Below, piece by piece: positions 1 to 11,316 of a stretch of 64,000 bases of DNA; the stretch's first letter is position 1, and the number at the start of each line of letters is the position of its first letter. Source of the DNA: Neurospora crassa OR74A (lineage: Eukaryota; Ascomycota; Sordariomycetes; Sordariales; Sordariaceae); the NCBI RefSeq assembly GCF_000182925.2, contig NC_026506.1, positions 2,108,001-2,172,000 on the forward strand, read 5' to 3'. The notes beneath the pieces are model-generated. The model was not told where the DNA came from. It saw only the letters and a list, made by a program, of their open reading frames with translations, and ran no database searches. A program made the position numbers and the translations under genes.

Positions 1-263
1 TGGGATTGATCACCAGTGTCGAAGTTGAAATCGAAGTTGGGGTCATGTTGTCCATCAAGGCCGTAGTCGTAACCGAAATTCGGGGTGTGCTGGAAACCCA
101 TAGGGTCGAGTCCTTGGGCAGACGTTCCGTTGTACATTGCGGATAGACCAGAGAGGTCGGCTTGTGTGTTGATGGGCTTGTTGGAATTGAGGGCGGCAAA
201 CAACAGGCTTTGTTGCTGCGGGGTGAGGACGAGATTGTGAAGAGGGTTCTGAGTCGACGTCAT
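1..263 (-). CDS. N-terminus of a possible transcription factor, cut by the window edge
   Basis: An open frame starts at an ATG at 263 and runs on the minus strand off the left edge, giving 87 complete codons without a stop. The protein begins MTSTQNPLHNLVLTPQQQ and continues through a polar stretch rich in N, Q, D, F, G and Y (NPNFDFNFDTGDQS), as in the disordered N-terminus of a fungal activator. The codons look coding (C-ending, no rare runs). No DNA-binding domain lies in the visible part. The opening resembles my memory of Idi-4-type bZIP factors, but that is recall and cannot be tested here. Its 5' leader and promoter lie in 264-2909, shared with the divergent BSD-domain gene. Confidence 0.55.
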   Translation of the reverse strand, partial: MTSTQNPLHNLVLTPQQQSLLFAALNSNKPINTQADLSGLSAMYNGTSAQGLDPMGFQHTPNFGYDYGLDGQHDPNFDFNFDTGDQS

Positions 264-2909
264 TTTCGGTTGTCTTGTATTGGAGATGGTGACTAAGAGG
301 TAGAGCAGTCGGTTGAATCGAGGAAAGACCTTGGATGTTGAAAGGATGGGATGAATTCACTCTCGTGATCTGATCGCTCCTAGCGGTCGGAGCCGCACAG
401 GCGGCAATTGTCGAGTATCAAGACCGCGGGTCCAATGGCAATGTGTTTTAGCGGAGGTCCGGGGTACCGGGCCCAAGATGTACGTATGTCCTGGTCGAAA
501 ACTGATGTCGGGGTAGATCAGATGCTAGTACGGGTGACGATAGAAAATCTCTTGCGGAGACGATGACGTTTCGACAGCACCGTAGACTGACTTTGGATCA
601 GACGGGGACGAGCCAGCGGCCACGCAACTAGCAGCTTGAAAGGCAGAAAACTCGTTGAGCGTTGCGGGCTAGGACGGAATACCAAACCGGGCAGTTCCAG
701 TTCCTGTCCAGTTCTCTCCCGCTTCTCTAGTTTTCGAGACTCAAGTCTTCTCCCAAGGAAGACGTTCGGTGTGAGGTGATGGGGTTTGCCGGGGGTCAAA
801 ACGAGAGGAAGGCAGTAGGATAACTTGAACTGAGACAGAAGAGAGGGGACTTGGTCCGAGTGGCAAGTTACAAAAGACGCGGATGTATTTGCACGGAATA
901 GGTAGAGGTACCAGGGCGAAGTTGTGGCAGAAGGTGTAGAGAAGGGGGGAGAAAATTGCGAGTGCCCGAGATGTGAGCCGGAAAGGTTAACTGCCTGCTG
1001 GAACAGAACTAACCGTTGGCCGAGCCGAGTGGGTGGGATGGCGGCGGACGCTGACTTGAATTGATGGGCAAACCTATCGGCCTGACACCTGACTCACCTG
1101 GCACTCAGCCTTTCGGAATCCTGTCAGCAATTGGGTTCAGGAAATAAGGTACACGTATGATCCCGCGGGGGCTCCTTTTCTGCGATTGGAGAGGCGACGG
1201 CACAGGCTGCAGAGCAGGTTTGTGTTTCGTTGGTTCGCTGATACGATTCAGATCTGAGAAGGGAAGGACTCTTGGGCGGTCTTTGGCGATGGAGGGGACG
1301 AGACTAAGCGAGACCGTCCAAAAGCGGGCGAAAAGAGTGGACGCTCTTCTTTGGTTACAGGGCCAAACTCGTAGAATGCGGGCTACACGGGGCACAATTG
1401 GGCGCATGGACGCTTGGGGGTGTCCAAGTGGAGCGTGGAGGGGTTTCAGTCCAAAGTCAATTTGTCAGCGAAAATCAGTCGAAGGGAACGTCTGGATCGT
1501 TCCTGGACGGTCGGGTCGGGTGCGCCGTGACCGGCTCTGGCAACTGTCAGCACACCTTGACATGCCGACGACACCCCGAGTCGATTCGTTCAACAAAAGG
1601 ACTGACAGTGAGTTCTATCAGATGCAGACAATCAATCAAAATCAGTCGGACCGTTTCCACAAAAGGTACCTCTATGTCGGTATCTTTTCCTATAAGGGAT
1701 TTCTCTTGTTTCATTGCGTCCCACTACGTAGAGGATCACATTGACCGATTTGACGTGAGTGGGCTTCAAGCAAGAGCTGCCAGTGTCAATCTCTTGAACC
1801 GTACAAAAAAAGCCACTTTTTGTTTGACCTACACGTGTATGTACTACAGTATGTAGTTCTAGTCGGAGCCTCTCGAGTGCAGCCCGTCCACTTTTCATCG
1901 ACGTGGAAATACATCAGTTTCCGCGGGTACCCCAAGTGGAGATTCTTGCAGGCAAAACACCGGAGTGGATAATAAGTGGCCTTTGTTCGACGGTGAAAGA
2001 GATGCACTCTCCTCTATCTCCGCATCAACTTGAGTTTTACAAACCTTAACCACAAATAGTGTACACTACACGTGTACTGTGTCCAAGCAAACAACAGCCA
2101 GGGGCATTTGTTTGAAAAATGGGCGCACTCGGTGTCGTGATTATCACCGTCGCAATTAGCTCGAGTCTGGCATGCTGGTTTGCCACTGAGACCTGAGTTC
2201 GAGACCCAGTCTCCCCATTGAAGATCCCACGTTGTTTCCGTCTTCCTGTCGGCAGTTCAGACGCCTCGTCGATAGGAAGCCCGCATGGCTTATCTCCGAG
2301 TGGCTACAAAATATACAATTCTCAGCTTACGGACAACTTGCCATCTGGTTTGGATTACCTGGCCAGCCTGGAGCCTGGACACAAAATCAGGCCATGTTGG
2401 ACACACATGAGCTTGTCCCGTAGTCAGCTTCGGCTGCCACGGCGGGGAATCTCGAAGAACAATGTCACCGATTCATGTGGTTACCGTTTAAAAGTCGGGT
2501 GTCGAGTCTTGAATTGTCTTTTGTACCGATGGGAAAAGGCCCGTGCTGCCAGGAATGTCCTCCCGGCGGTGGTTGCTGCTCGCTGCAGTGCTTGCATCCA
2601 TTTCCCCACAGTGGATGCGGCACCATGACACGGGCAAGACGGCAGCGCTACAGCTGCGGCGGGGATTCAAGGGAAGGGATCGATCAGCCTCCCATGGATC
2701 GATCCACCAGAAAACTGACATCCTCGACTGTTGCGCCAAACAATCAACACTTCGGCTGCAACCGTGATCACAGCCAACGGCGTAAAGTCGGGATTCTTGG
2801 CAGTCTCTAATCCACTCCATACACGCGTTTCATCCTTTTTCGAGCAGTACAGTACCCAAGTACCACAGAGTTCATAGCCGACGCTGTCGACCAAATCCCT
2901 ACAGTAGCC
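264..2909. other. Divergent intergenic region, 2.6 kb
   Basis: This region separates two genes that are transcribed apart from each other, so it holds both promoters and 5' leaders. I see no credible protein gene: the open frames here have random-looking composition and no splice-supported extensions. At about 2170-2225 there is a weak tRNA-like patch with a T-arm-like GAGTTCGAGACCC, but no complete cloverleaf. Confidence 0.5.
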
Positions 2910-4479
2910 ATGGATGTCGCATATGACCACATCCAGGAGGAGACCTTGACCGATGACAACCAGGCCTCCTCGTCATCGGACAAGACGACTGCTCAACCTC
3001 CGACGTTGAACGCCGAGTTTCAAGACGCCTACCGAGCCTTTTCGAACAGTCCCTGGGGTGCCAGAATTGGTGGTTTCCTCGGTAATGTAGTGAAGCAGGT
3101 ATGTGGTCACCGCCTTTCACGTCACCAACAAAGGCTTCAAGTAGCGCGACCCCACCGCACTTGACCAACTATACTAACTCTTGTCTCTTCCCAACACTTT
3201 CCAGGGCGAATCCGTCTACCGCGAAGCCGAAAAGGAACTGTCAGCCGTCAGTCAAGATGCCACGCGCGGTTTCAGCGACCTGCGCACCACCCTCATCAGC
3301 CGTACCCGCGCTCTCTCCATAGCCACCACCCAGGCAGCTGCCTCGGCCGCCGCCGCCGCGTCGTCTGGAGTCACGGCAGCTTCATCCTCCTCATCCTCAT
3401 CCTCCTCCGCTTCCAAAGACGAACAAACGACCCCCACGACCGTCAAGGACCTGTCTGCCGAGGTTTCCTTGAAGCAGCAGCAGGAAGATGACTCTGTCCT
3501 TGCCCGGCTGCGTGGCGAGGCCGCCAAGCGTCTCAAGGACCTCCAAAAGGCCGAGGATGCCGCCGACGAGGCCCTCCTTCGCTTCGGCTCCAACCTGCGC
3601 GACTTTCTCAAGGACGCCATCAAGATCGCGCCTCCGAGCGAAGAGGAAGCAGCCAAGCGGACCGAGGAGGGCAGGAATAACAACAGCGTGCTTTTTGAGA
3701 GCAAGGACGCGCAGGGCAAGCGGGTAATTCACACGTCGCGGTTTGACGCGCAGCTACACGTCATCCACACCACCCTTGAGAGCTTCAGCAAGGAGCCCGC
3801 GAGCGGACAGGAGTATGACGCTTGGGTCAATGAGTTTGATGTCGATAAGAAAACGGAGGCGATCGCGGCGGATCTGGATAAGTACCCGGAGCTTAGGGCG
3901 ACGATGGAGAAGCTGGTGCCTGATCAGGTGCCGTATGCCGATTTCTGGAAGAGATATTACTTCTTGAGGCACGGCATCGAAACGGCTGAGGCGAGGAGGA
4001 GAGATTTGCTCAAGGGTAAGAAAATTAAATTCCTTGTTGAATGCATTTGGATGGATTTTGCGAGGGGTTTGGTTTAACCCCAGTCTACGAAGGATATGCT
4101 AACAAGTGACCCTATAACAGCTGCTTCCGCTGAAGAGGAAGTTGGGTGGGATGAGGACTCCTCTGACGAGGAAAACACTTCGGAGGAGGTGACATCCAGG
4201 GACGACAAGGCTGCGCCAGCTACCAGCAAGAAGCCGGCCGCGCGGTCTTCTTCCACCGAATCCTCCACTACCATCAACCCCCCATCAACTGGCGCGGCTG
4301 CTCAGGGCAGCCTAAAGCCCTCGGAACCTAGAAAGTCCAACGACGAGAAGTCGCAGGCCGACAGCGAAGCGAGCTATGACGTCGTTGGCGCTGCTTCTGG
4401 CGTTCCCAGCCGTGCGCCCAACAGTCCTAATGAGGGTCGCAAGGCCGACGAGAGCAGCGATGAGGAAGACTGGGAGTAA
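2910..4479 (+). CDS. BSD-domain protein with acidic C-terminus
   Basis: Three exons, 2910-3098, 3205-4015 and 4121-4479, give 452 residues. Intron 1 has donor GTATGT and acceptor TTTCCAG. Intron 2 has donor GTAAGA, branch site GCTAAC at 4098-4103 and acceptor AACAG. The diagnostic part is a BSD domain at about residues 255-320, with the paired aromatic residues F310-W311 in [15 protein letters not shown]. Around it are helical A/K/E-rich segments ([19 protein letters not shown]), a low-complexity A/S stretch near residues 105-135 encoded by GCC and TCC repeats, and a Ser/Glu/Asp-rich tail ending [11 protein letters not shown] domains occur in TFIIH p62, synapse-associated (SYAP1) and DOS2-like proteins. 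The short acidic tail ending in DW fits the SYAP1/DOS2-like group, not TFIIH. Its role in fungi is poorly defined. It is convergent with TSR2. Confidence 0.85.
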
Positions 4480-4888
4480 GGATTCGGGGAATGATGTTCA
4501 TGGGCGAATTGGTGGGCGCGTACATGTGCTGGACACAACTATAATGTTTTACGGGCGATGATAATACTGGCTTGAGTTGGCGTTTTAACTTTGTTGGTTA
4601 TGGTCCAAGGTTTCGGAGTGATGTGAAGATGATGAGCCCGCATGTTGTCGTCAATATTGAGACCCTGTTTCCGCAAGTATCTTTGCGCAGAGCCTGAGAG
4701 AGCAAGTTGATGTTGCTTGCTCCTCCAGCTTTCCCTCGTGCCCCCTTCTGCTTCTTCCTTTTGACCAGCCCTCTTCTTCGTTCAGCGAACCGGGGTGAAC
4801 CAGGAATATGATCATCCTCCCGTCACACTCGCAGCCCTTCCCACCTCCCTCTCAATCTTCTTCAAATTTGGAGGTTCCAAAAACCAAT
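4480..4888. other. Convergent 3' intergenic region
   Basis: About 410 bases between the stop codons of the BSD-domain gene and TSR2, which point toward each other. It should contain both 3' UTRs and polyadenylation sites. I see no other feature. Confidence 0.5.
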
Positions 4889-5614
4889 TCACCTCCTCTT
4901 CTTGCCCACAACCTTGGTGAACCCATCCTCATCCACCTCAGGCTCGACTTTCTCCTTTGGCTGCTGCGTGGTGGGAACCAGCGCCGGCGCGTCACCCATC
5001 TCCTCATCACTGTCGACCTCCTCGTCGTCATCCGTGTCCCAATCGGTGTCGTTATCCTGGTCCTCCGCCTTCTTGAACACCACCTTCTTATTGCCTCCCT
5101 TGCCCTCGAACCGCCTGCGCAGCGCATCCACCTCGTCGAATTTGCCCTTTAGACAGCCCAGGCGCACGCGCAGGATCTGCTCGGCCACCTCGAAGGCCGA
5201 GTCGTCATCGACGTTGACCTCAAACTCGTCCAGCATTACTTGCAGGAGGACGGTCTCAATGTCGAGCTGGTCGGGTTCTTCTGTTGCTTCTTCATGGTCG
5301 TCGGTGGACTTTTGTGTTGTGTTCGAGGGTTGTTGTTGCTTTTCGGACGCAGGAGCGAGCACTTTGTTCAGATCGGGAAAGAGGTCGACGACGGCGCCGG
5401 CGAACCAGTCGCGTTTGTCGGCCGAGTCGGGACCGCCCCAGTTGTTCTGCACGGCGAGGGAGAGAGCGGGCCAGAGATGCAGGGCAATGGCAACGCCTTG
5501 TTCGAATTGGGATTGGCAGGTTGCTGTTAGAGCGGGAGAGAGGTTTGTTAGTCACTGTCTCTCTCGTTTTTCTAGGCCATTGTCGCAAAGCTTACCTGGG
5601 GTGGGGGTGGCCAT
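4889..5614 (-). CDS. tsr2: Pre-rRNA-processing protein TSR2 (Rps26 chaperone)
   Basis: Two exons on the minus strand, 5614-5596 and 5523-4889, give 217 residues. The first exon is only 19 nt (MATPTP plus one base). It ends at donor GTAAGC, and the intron ends at a CTAACAG acceptor. The joined frame reads MATPTPATCQSQFEQGVAIA, then the family signature NNWGG (W35-G36-G37) and a helical domain to about residue 125. The tail is highly acidic (DTDWDTDDDEEVDSDEE) and ends in a basic patch, VVGKKRR. In yeast, Tsr2 binds Rps26 (eS26), shields it and delivers it to pre-40S particles; the acidic tail fits a chaperone for a basic ribosomal protein. The length and the WGG position match the family. Confidence 0.93.
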
Positions 5615-6634
5615 GATTGCGGTTTGGTGGTCTTTTTTTGACGCTGACAAGTTGAAGCTTTCGGTGCACTGAGAGTCGTGTTCCACGGAGGTGCGATGTG
5701 GAAAGCGTAAAGGACCGTTAAGTTGAGAGTGCTGAACTTATTTCAGCCGGCAGGAGGGCAAATGTTGACTTTTTTTTTCCCCCCCACCTTCAGTCGAGGC
5801 CTGACTTTTGGAAAGTTCTTTTTTGCGACGCTCCAGTTGCGGGAAGAGTGGGGCTCGCGGTTTCTGGGGGAGGACTTCAGGGGTTTTCAGGGTTAGGGTC
5901 TTTGCTCGAGATGACTCGAGTTCAGTTCCCTGCTTCTATGACGACATTAGGTAATATTGAGCTCCCGTTGTACAACGCCTTCAGTTTCCTAATTCCTGCC
6001 GAAGCTCATCTCGACGGTGGCAATTGCTTCAGTTCATTGTAGTATGACACTAATCTTAATTCAATCCTTCCATCAGACTTTGTTCAATAATGGTCACAAA
6101 TGAAGGACGTTGGGTGAGAAGCCGCTGCAAATTGAGGCTCGATCATTGATCTTGAGGGTCCATCAGGGTTCTCTTTGATGAGAGCTAGGCTCCATCAAAG
6201 GTCCGCAGATGGTTTCTGGAGTCGTACCCTTGCAAGAACCGTTTTCGAATTGCTTCTCCGTTTCTCGTAGTACCAAACACTATCACACACTTTACACGTG
6301 TAATTTGAGCCGACTCCGTGAAATCCGGGAGCAAAATCTCTACCGATGGCATCAAGTCAAGCCATCATCTTTTGGCAGTATCCTAGCACCGTTACCCGAA
6401 TGATTGTTTTCCCCACCTTTCCTTGTCGAATAGGTTCCTCCCGTCCGTCTGTGCTCGCGTGAATTTCACTATAAACACCCACCCCACTGGAATTTCAATA
6501 TCTTTAAGCTCCCTTTCAACTCATACCGATAGCTCTTCACCTTCTCTTACCACACCGACAACCACCATTTCGACAAATCCACAGACTCCAGCTTTGAAAC
6601 TTGGTATAACACGCACATCAAACAACACATCCAA
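5615..6634. other. Divergent promoter region between TSR2 and FMP52
   Basis: About 1 kb between two genes transcribed apart. It contains a T/C homopolymer run at about 5770-5788 and a pyrimidine-rich leader just before the FMP52 start. A lone TTAGGG near 5890 is not a repeat array. No protein or RNA gene is seen. Confidence 0.45.
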
Positions 6635-7363
6635 ATGTCAACCTCCACCCCCACTTCCACCGCCCTAATCGGCTCAACCGGCCTCGTCGGCTCCCACATC
6701 CTCTCAACCCTCCTCACCTCACCCACCACTTCCTCCCAAGTCCAAACCATCTCCCGCCGCGCGCCCGCCAACCCAACCAACTCCTCTCGCCTTTCTCCCA
6801 CCGTCAACGCCGATACCTCAACGTGGCCTACCCTCCTCTCCTCCCTGGTTCCCTTGCCGACAACCGTCATCTCCTCTCTGGGAACCACTCGCGTCGCGGC
6901 AGGCGGCATCGCCAACCAGTGGAAGATTGACCACGACCTCAACGTGGACCTAGCCAAAGCCGCCAAACAAGCGGGAGTCAAGAACTTTGTCTTTATCTCG
7001 TCCGCGGGGACTAGGGGCGCTTTGAGCACCAAGGTGCCCTATTCGCAGATGAAGCGCGGGGTGGAGGATACGATTCAGTCTCTGGATTTCGAGCACGGCA
7101 TCATCCTCAGGCCGGGCTTGATCTTGGGAGAGAGGGAGAAGGCACAGCATGCGGGTCAGGGATTGCTGTATGGGCTGGTAAGGGGATTGGGGAGGTGGGT
7201 TAGCCTGGGCGTGCAGGATCGGTTTGCGCAGGAGGCGGAGGTGATTGCGAGGGCGGCGGTCAAGGCGGCGAAAATGGCGGAGGAGGGGAAGGCGCCGGGG
7301 AAATGGTGGGTGTTGGAACAGGATGAGATTGTCAAGTTGGGGAGGGAAGAGTGGAAGGAGTAA
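6635..7363 (+). CDS. fmp52: Protein FMP52, mitochondrial NAD(P)-binding short-chain dehydrogenase-like
   Basis: An intronless frame of 242 residues. The N-terminal Rossmann motif is GSTGLVG at residues 13-19, followed by VISSLGTTRVAAGG, the conserved VKNFVFISSAG strand and YSQMKRGVEDTI, where Y and K sit in the place of an SDR-like YxxxK pair. RPGLILGERE marks the atypical SDR (NmrA/HTATIP2-like) fold. The whole protein matches the fungal FMP52 family, named for its finding in yeast mitochondrial preparations, in both length and motif order. The enzymatic activity is not known. The N-terminus is T/S-rich without a strongly basic presequence. The sequence just before the ATG is CATCCAA, an acceptable start context, and there is no upstream in-frame ATG in the leader. 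Confidence 0.93.
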   Translation: MSTSTPTSTALIGSTGLVGSHILSTLLTSPTTSSQVQTISRRAPANPTNSSRLSPTVNADTSTWPTLLSSLVPLPTTVISSLGTTRVAAGGIANQWKIDHDLNVDLAKAAKQAGVKNFVFISSAGTRGALSTKVPYSQMKRGVEDTIQSLDFEHGIILRPGLILGEREKAQHAGQGLLYGLVRGLGRWVSLGVQDRFAQEAEVIARAAVKAAKMAEEGKAPGKWWVLEQDEIVKLGREEWKE

Positions 7364-7768
7364 GGAGGGTGTTTGAGAAGAGATTCATTACGGGATGTGA
7401 TGCGGGAAAGAAGGGAATCGATCAGCCACAAAGTTGCCATCAAGTGTCCAGCTTGAAGGGGCTATAGATCGTAAAGGTAATACCGGGTGGTGAAGAGGGT
7501 AGTGGTGCATAAATGAACACAGACCAGGCGTTGAGCACGATGCAGGTTTGACTTCAAGCGGGAGTAGTAGTTGTGGTTGTTCACGGGTGTGCTGTTTGTG
7601 TAAATTATGATATCAAACTGATCTCCTCAACCTAGTTCGTATCTCGAGTATCTTGAAACCAAGACTTGAAAGCATCGATGAGATGCCTGGATTTCGTTGC
7701 TGATGTCCCCCAAAATCCCCTCTGATGATTCCGCGCCAGTTTTGCTATAAAAAGAAGAGCAGAAAGAG

Positions 7769-7799
<31 letters not shown>

Positions 7800-7836
7800 A
7801 AAAGAAAAAAAAAGGAAAAGAAAAAAAAAAAAAAAA
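7769..7836. repeat. Poly(A)-rich tract, 68 bp
   Basis: A 29-base run of A at 7769-7797 is followed by A-runs broken by single or paired G up to 7836. It lies between two convergent genes and is likely a slippage-prone homopolymer, not a retroelement tail, because nothing resembling a retroelement sits beside it. Confidence 0.9.
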
Positions 7837-8046
7837 GAGCCACAAAGACAGTCGAATGAACCCACTAATTATACCACTCGGATACCATGACTCTTTGCGG
7901 ATTCCCTTCGTAGGAGTTTGCCTCCTACCGTATCCATCTCTCTAATTGCGACCGTATAAAAAACCCCATTGTCCCGCGTGAGTTCCCTCTCAAACGCCAT
8001 TTCCAAATGCTTTGTTCGTGTGATTGTTATATGGTTGTAAAAGCCG

Positions 8047-8080
8047 AAAAAAAAAAGGAAAAAAAAATAAAAAAAAAAAA
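8047..8080. repeat. Second poly(A)-rich tract, 34 bp
   Basis: A-runs of 10 to 13 bases separated by GG and T, in the same convergent intergenic region as the 7769-7836 tract. Confidence 0.85.
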
Positions 8081-8259
8081 GGTTCCCATGTGCGTCTCGG
8101 AAATAATGATGGAAGGTAGCCGTGAGGCGGACAGATCCCTCGACTTGGCAGCCGTAACGACCATGTCTGATTCCGCAACTGTTCACCTGCCATTGACCGT
8201 CTGAAGGTCATCTCAAACCGGTAGAGAAACCAAGGGCTCCACAAGACGCAAAATCCCCT

Positions 8260-9168
8260 TTACCGCTTCATGTGGCTGTAATCCTTGAGCAAATGCTCCA
8301 TGTGCGTATTCGTCGCCTTGCCCGTCCTCCTCTGCGCCCTCTTCTTCTTCTCCGCCTTCGGCGCAGCCGTCATCTTATCCCTCGGATCCTCGCTCGCCGG
8401 CTTCTGCGACGCGGCCTTGAGTCGCTGAACAATCGTATCGGTTCCCGGCACCTCGACCTTCTGCCACATGACCTTTAGCTCCGGATCGACCTCGTGGAAC
8501 AAGCTGGGATCATCCAGCCAGACATAGCGCGGCGAGCCTTCCTTCTTGACACGGATCACCAGAATCTTGTGCTCCGCCTCGAGCTCGTTGATGGCCTTCT
8601 CGCAATCGGGCCAGCCGTCCTTGAGCTCCTTCACACCCACACAGCTCGCGTCCGTCTTCTTTTGTAGGTAGGCCAGCAGCTGCGTCTTGTTCCGGACGCC
8701 GGGCACCTTGGGTCGGTGTAGATACGTCCCGCTCTGCCAAGTCTGCTCGCTCAAGTTCGGGTCGGGAATCCACTGAATCTCGCGCGTGCGGCGCATCGCT
8801 TCTACAAACTCCTCCTGGTACGACGGGCTCCAGTGCAGGCCCGAAAGGTGGCCCAGGATTTCCAGGTACGTGCGCGGCTCATCTTTGCCGCGCAGCCAAG
8901 CGATAGCGTATGTAACCTGTGTGATGATGTTGAGGCCGGTGCCGGTGGCGGCCGGCTGAGAGTACACGATGTTGTGTGCGGGCGTGTCGACGCGGTCTGC
9001 CGCCTTGCGAGGGGTGCCGCTGCCGGCAGCGACGGCCGAGGCGACGGAGCCGACCGAGGGCGACGGCGATGGCGGGGCGAGAGCGCGCTTGGTGCCCGCC
9101 AGCTTCGAGGAAGCGGCGGACATGCTGCTCATGAACGACGCCTGCTGACGCTCGAGTGAGCTCGACAT
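8260..9168 (-). CDS. tfa2: Transcription initiation factor IIE subunit beta
   Basis: An intronless frame; the ATG at 9168 gives 302 residues starting MSSSLERQQASF. The frame stays open for over 300 bases upstream and holds other in-frame ATGs, but the family normally begins with this short Ser-rich leader, so I prefer 9168. After a Pro/Ser/Ala-rich linker (to about residue 70) come tandem winged-helix segments: TGLNIITQVTYAIAWLRG with YLEILGHLSGL, then GVRNKTQLLAYLQKK with GVKELKDGWPDCEKAI. The C-terminus is strongly basic (APKAEKKKRAQRRTGK, residues about 270-285), as in Tfa2. TFIIE-beta pairs with TFIIE-alpha, binds DNA in the RNA polymerase II preinitiation complex and recruits TFIIH. Domain order and length fit the fungal family. 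Confidence 0.93.
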   Translation of the reverse strand: MSSSLERQQASFMSSMSAASSKLAGTKRALAPPSPSPSVGSVASAVAAGSGTPRKAADRVDTPAHNIVYSQPAATGTGLNIITQVTYAIAWLRGKDEPRTYLEILGHLSGLHWSPSYQEEFVEAMRRTREIQWIPDPNLSEQTWQSGTYLHRPKVPGVRNKTQLLAYLQKKTDASCVGVKELKDGWPDCEKAINELEAEHKILVIRVKKEGSPRYVWLDDPSLFHEVDPELKVMWQKVEVPGTDTIVQRLKAASQKPASEDPRDKMTAAPKAEKKKRAQRRTGKATNTHMEHLLKDYSHMKR

Positions 9169-10643
9169 CGTGGGCAATTCGAATGTCGGTCGGTCTGGCA
9201 GGAGACAATAAAAAGTTTCGGGTCGGTGTTCAGAAGGGGTACCGGTACGAGTGTTGTCGGAGCGTTCAGAATCGCTTTCGAAGAGGCTTTGTCGGTGGTT
9301 CGTAAAGGTAGAGAGGTCTGATACGTGGGCGGTTTTTCGTCGTTGAAAGGGAACAAAAATGACGACTGATTTTCTTGTGCAAGTCGGTCGCAGGATATGT
9401 AAATGCAGTGGAATCATTGACGGAGTGCCCATGTGTCGGGCAGGTTGGCTGGGGCTGGGGCTGGGGTTGGGGTTCCAGATGCCGCTAGCCACGGCACGGT
9501 GATTCGCTATGGGGTACGGTGTACCTAAATTTGAGGGGCGTGTGCAACTGCGGTGGTGCCGCTTCAGCCTTGCAAGTGATCCTCACTAAGGGATGCGACT
9601 TCCCAATTCGCTTGGTGGTTTGCGTTTCGATTCATGACTCTTAAGGTACCTCTACTTATTGTTATTTGCCGAGCTGATATTCCTTCCCTGAAGAAACCCT
9701 TACTTATTGTGGTACACCATCGTTACTGAGCAACACGATGTGCAAACCCTCATCAAGGTGGATGGAAGACGAAAGAAGTACCTGGTACCTTACATGTGAG
9801 AAGCAAAGGCCACAACTCCCAGGCAAGGCCCGTTTCTCGCGGCTTCACCTACAAGAAATTTACATGTGATGAGTCTTAGCACTTCAAGTTTGCGTGAGCG
9901 CGAACTTATACAGATTTGAGTCAAAATGGCAGTCCCAAACATGAATTTGTGCATTCCAATCTACAGCCATTATGTCTCGTTTCAAGATAGGGATAGAAGC
10001 ATTGATGCTCGTTGTAAGCTAATGCAACTTCTATCAACAGACGAACTCTGGGTGCAACGTTATGTTCGTAAACGAACCGCTGGCTGACAAAAGACGTTCG
10101 ACAATGTGGACTATGTCAAAGCAGGTGCATCAAAGGGTATTTCGGTGCTATGTTCATGTACCGTCTCTATTACAATTGGGTAGTAACGACCAATGTATGT
10201 TCATTCCCGTTATGATCCTTCTCTGTTCCCATATATCCTAACACCTAGTTAAAGGGTGAAGTGATCTGTTCTTCTCAGCGAAAGAAGCAATCAAGCTCGC
10301 TCAACACACATCTCCATTTCATGGTGTTTCATGTCCGTCGAGATGGGATAAAGGATAGCCGCCGGTAAAGAAAAGAGCTCGATGATGCCTCGGCTTCACT
10401 TAGAAAGATAGTTGCGCAAGGATCGTCGTTGAGGCGTTGCAGACTCTTGATCATGAAAAGTCGTTGAAATGCTTCCCGTAGATTCTTGGTGGCCGCGTGT
10501 GTTTGGGCAGGTTTTCCTGATCCTTTCCCCGGAGTCTGCAACGGAGAAAGTATCTCGTCTCTTCGGACCCTCCGTGCCTCCCACGGCGTGGTTCGACAGC
10601 CGATAGGTCAGTAAGCAACCGGAATATTTGCGAATGGGTGCGT
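9169..10643. other. Intergenic region upstream of TFIIE-beta and downstream of cytochrome b5
   Basis: About 1.5 kb between two genes in the same orientation. It contains a G-rich GGGGCT-like repeat at about 9447-9472 and GGTACC-type palindromes near 9655 and 9784. It should hold the TFIIE-beta promoter and the cytochrome b5 3' UTR. No gene is visible. Confidence 0.45.
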
Positions 10644-11316
10644 TTAAGCGCTGGGGGCAGTGGCGCCCTGCTGGGCCTGGAGGTACTGGTAGGCAGCGAA
10701 GCCAGCAAGACCACCAAGAACGAGGACGGCGTAGAGGCCAATGCCGAGACCGGTGGCAGTGCCAGTCTGAGCAGCGGGAGCAAGAGAACTGGGAAGGGGA
10801 GCCTTGGGCTTGGGGTCACCGGCCTGTTGGTTGAGAAAAGCAACATGTCAGTTGAAATTGATCTATCATCACATGCGAAAGGCATCCAAATCCATGTATG
10901 TTCTTTCTTACCTGGCGCTTCAAGGTGCCGACAAGGAGGGGCTCGAGGGCTTCGCGGGCCTCGTCAGAGTGACCGACATCCTCGAAAGCCTCGGTCGAGT
11001 CCTGGCCAGCGACGTCAAGAAGAACCTCCTCACCACCGCTGTGTATCACGAAAGAAAGGTAAAAAGGTCAGCACATGTTTCCTCATTCTAGATGCCGAGT
11101 CTCCAATGCGGGGAGGCGGAAAGTTGGGGATCGGGGGGCGTGACTGGAACATAGGGGACGTGCTATGAGTGCGACATAGGCACAGAAGACGGGACAAACT
11201 TACGGGTGCTCGTCGACGAACTTGGTGATGTCGTACACCTTGTCGTGAATCACGACATAGAGGTCCTTCTTGGTGTTGTGCTCGGCAACATCCTGGTAGG
11301 TGAACTCGGCGGACAT
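10644..11316 (-). CDS. Cytochrome b5, tail-anchored
   Basis: Three exons on the minus strand, 11316-11204, 11038-10912 and 10823-10644, give 139 residues. Donors are GTAAGT and GTAAGA, acceptors ACACAG and CAACAG, and all junctions keep frame. The heme-binding core is intact: [20 protein letters not shown], the axial histidine in DEHPGG (H37, codon split after its neighbour Pro) and the second in DVGHSDEAR (H61). After a short linker comes a C-terminal hydrophobic segment, [20 protein letters not shown], followed by about 15 residues. This is the typical ER tail anchor. The protein passes electrons to lipid desaturases, hydroxylases and some P450s in ergosterol and fatty acid metabolism. A GTAAGT at 11438-11433 in the 5' leader suggests an extra untranslated exon. 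Confidence 0.95.

Larger units (their letters stand above)
7364..8259. other. Convergent 3' region with long A-tracts
   Basis: About 900 bases between the ends of FMP52 and the TFIIE-beta gene. Apart from two long A-rich tracts (listed separately) it shows no gene. The open frames across the tracts encode only homopolymeric K or F and are not credible. Confidence 0.5.

Noticed and set aside
1157-1744. 195-codon frame in the left intergenic region
   Set aside because: Composition is random (rich in R, G, W, C), no homology recognised, and it overlaps another frame of similar length.
2165-2225. GAGTTCGAGACCC resembling a tRNA B-box
   Set aside because: The T-stem has a mismatch and the 5' half cannot be folded into a tRNA.
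5885-5900. TTAGGG telomere-like hexamer
   Set aside because: A single copy, not an array.
9169-9492. Upstream in-frame extension of TFIIE-beta
   Set aside because: The extension is unlike the family N-terminus, and MSSSLERQQ at 9168 fits it better, so the extension is treated as leader.
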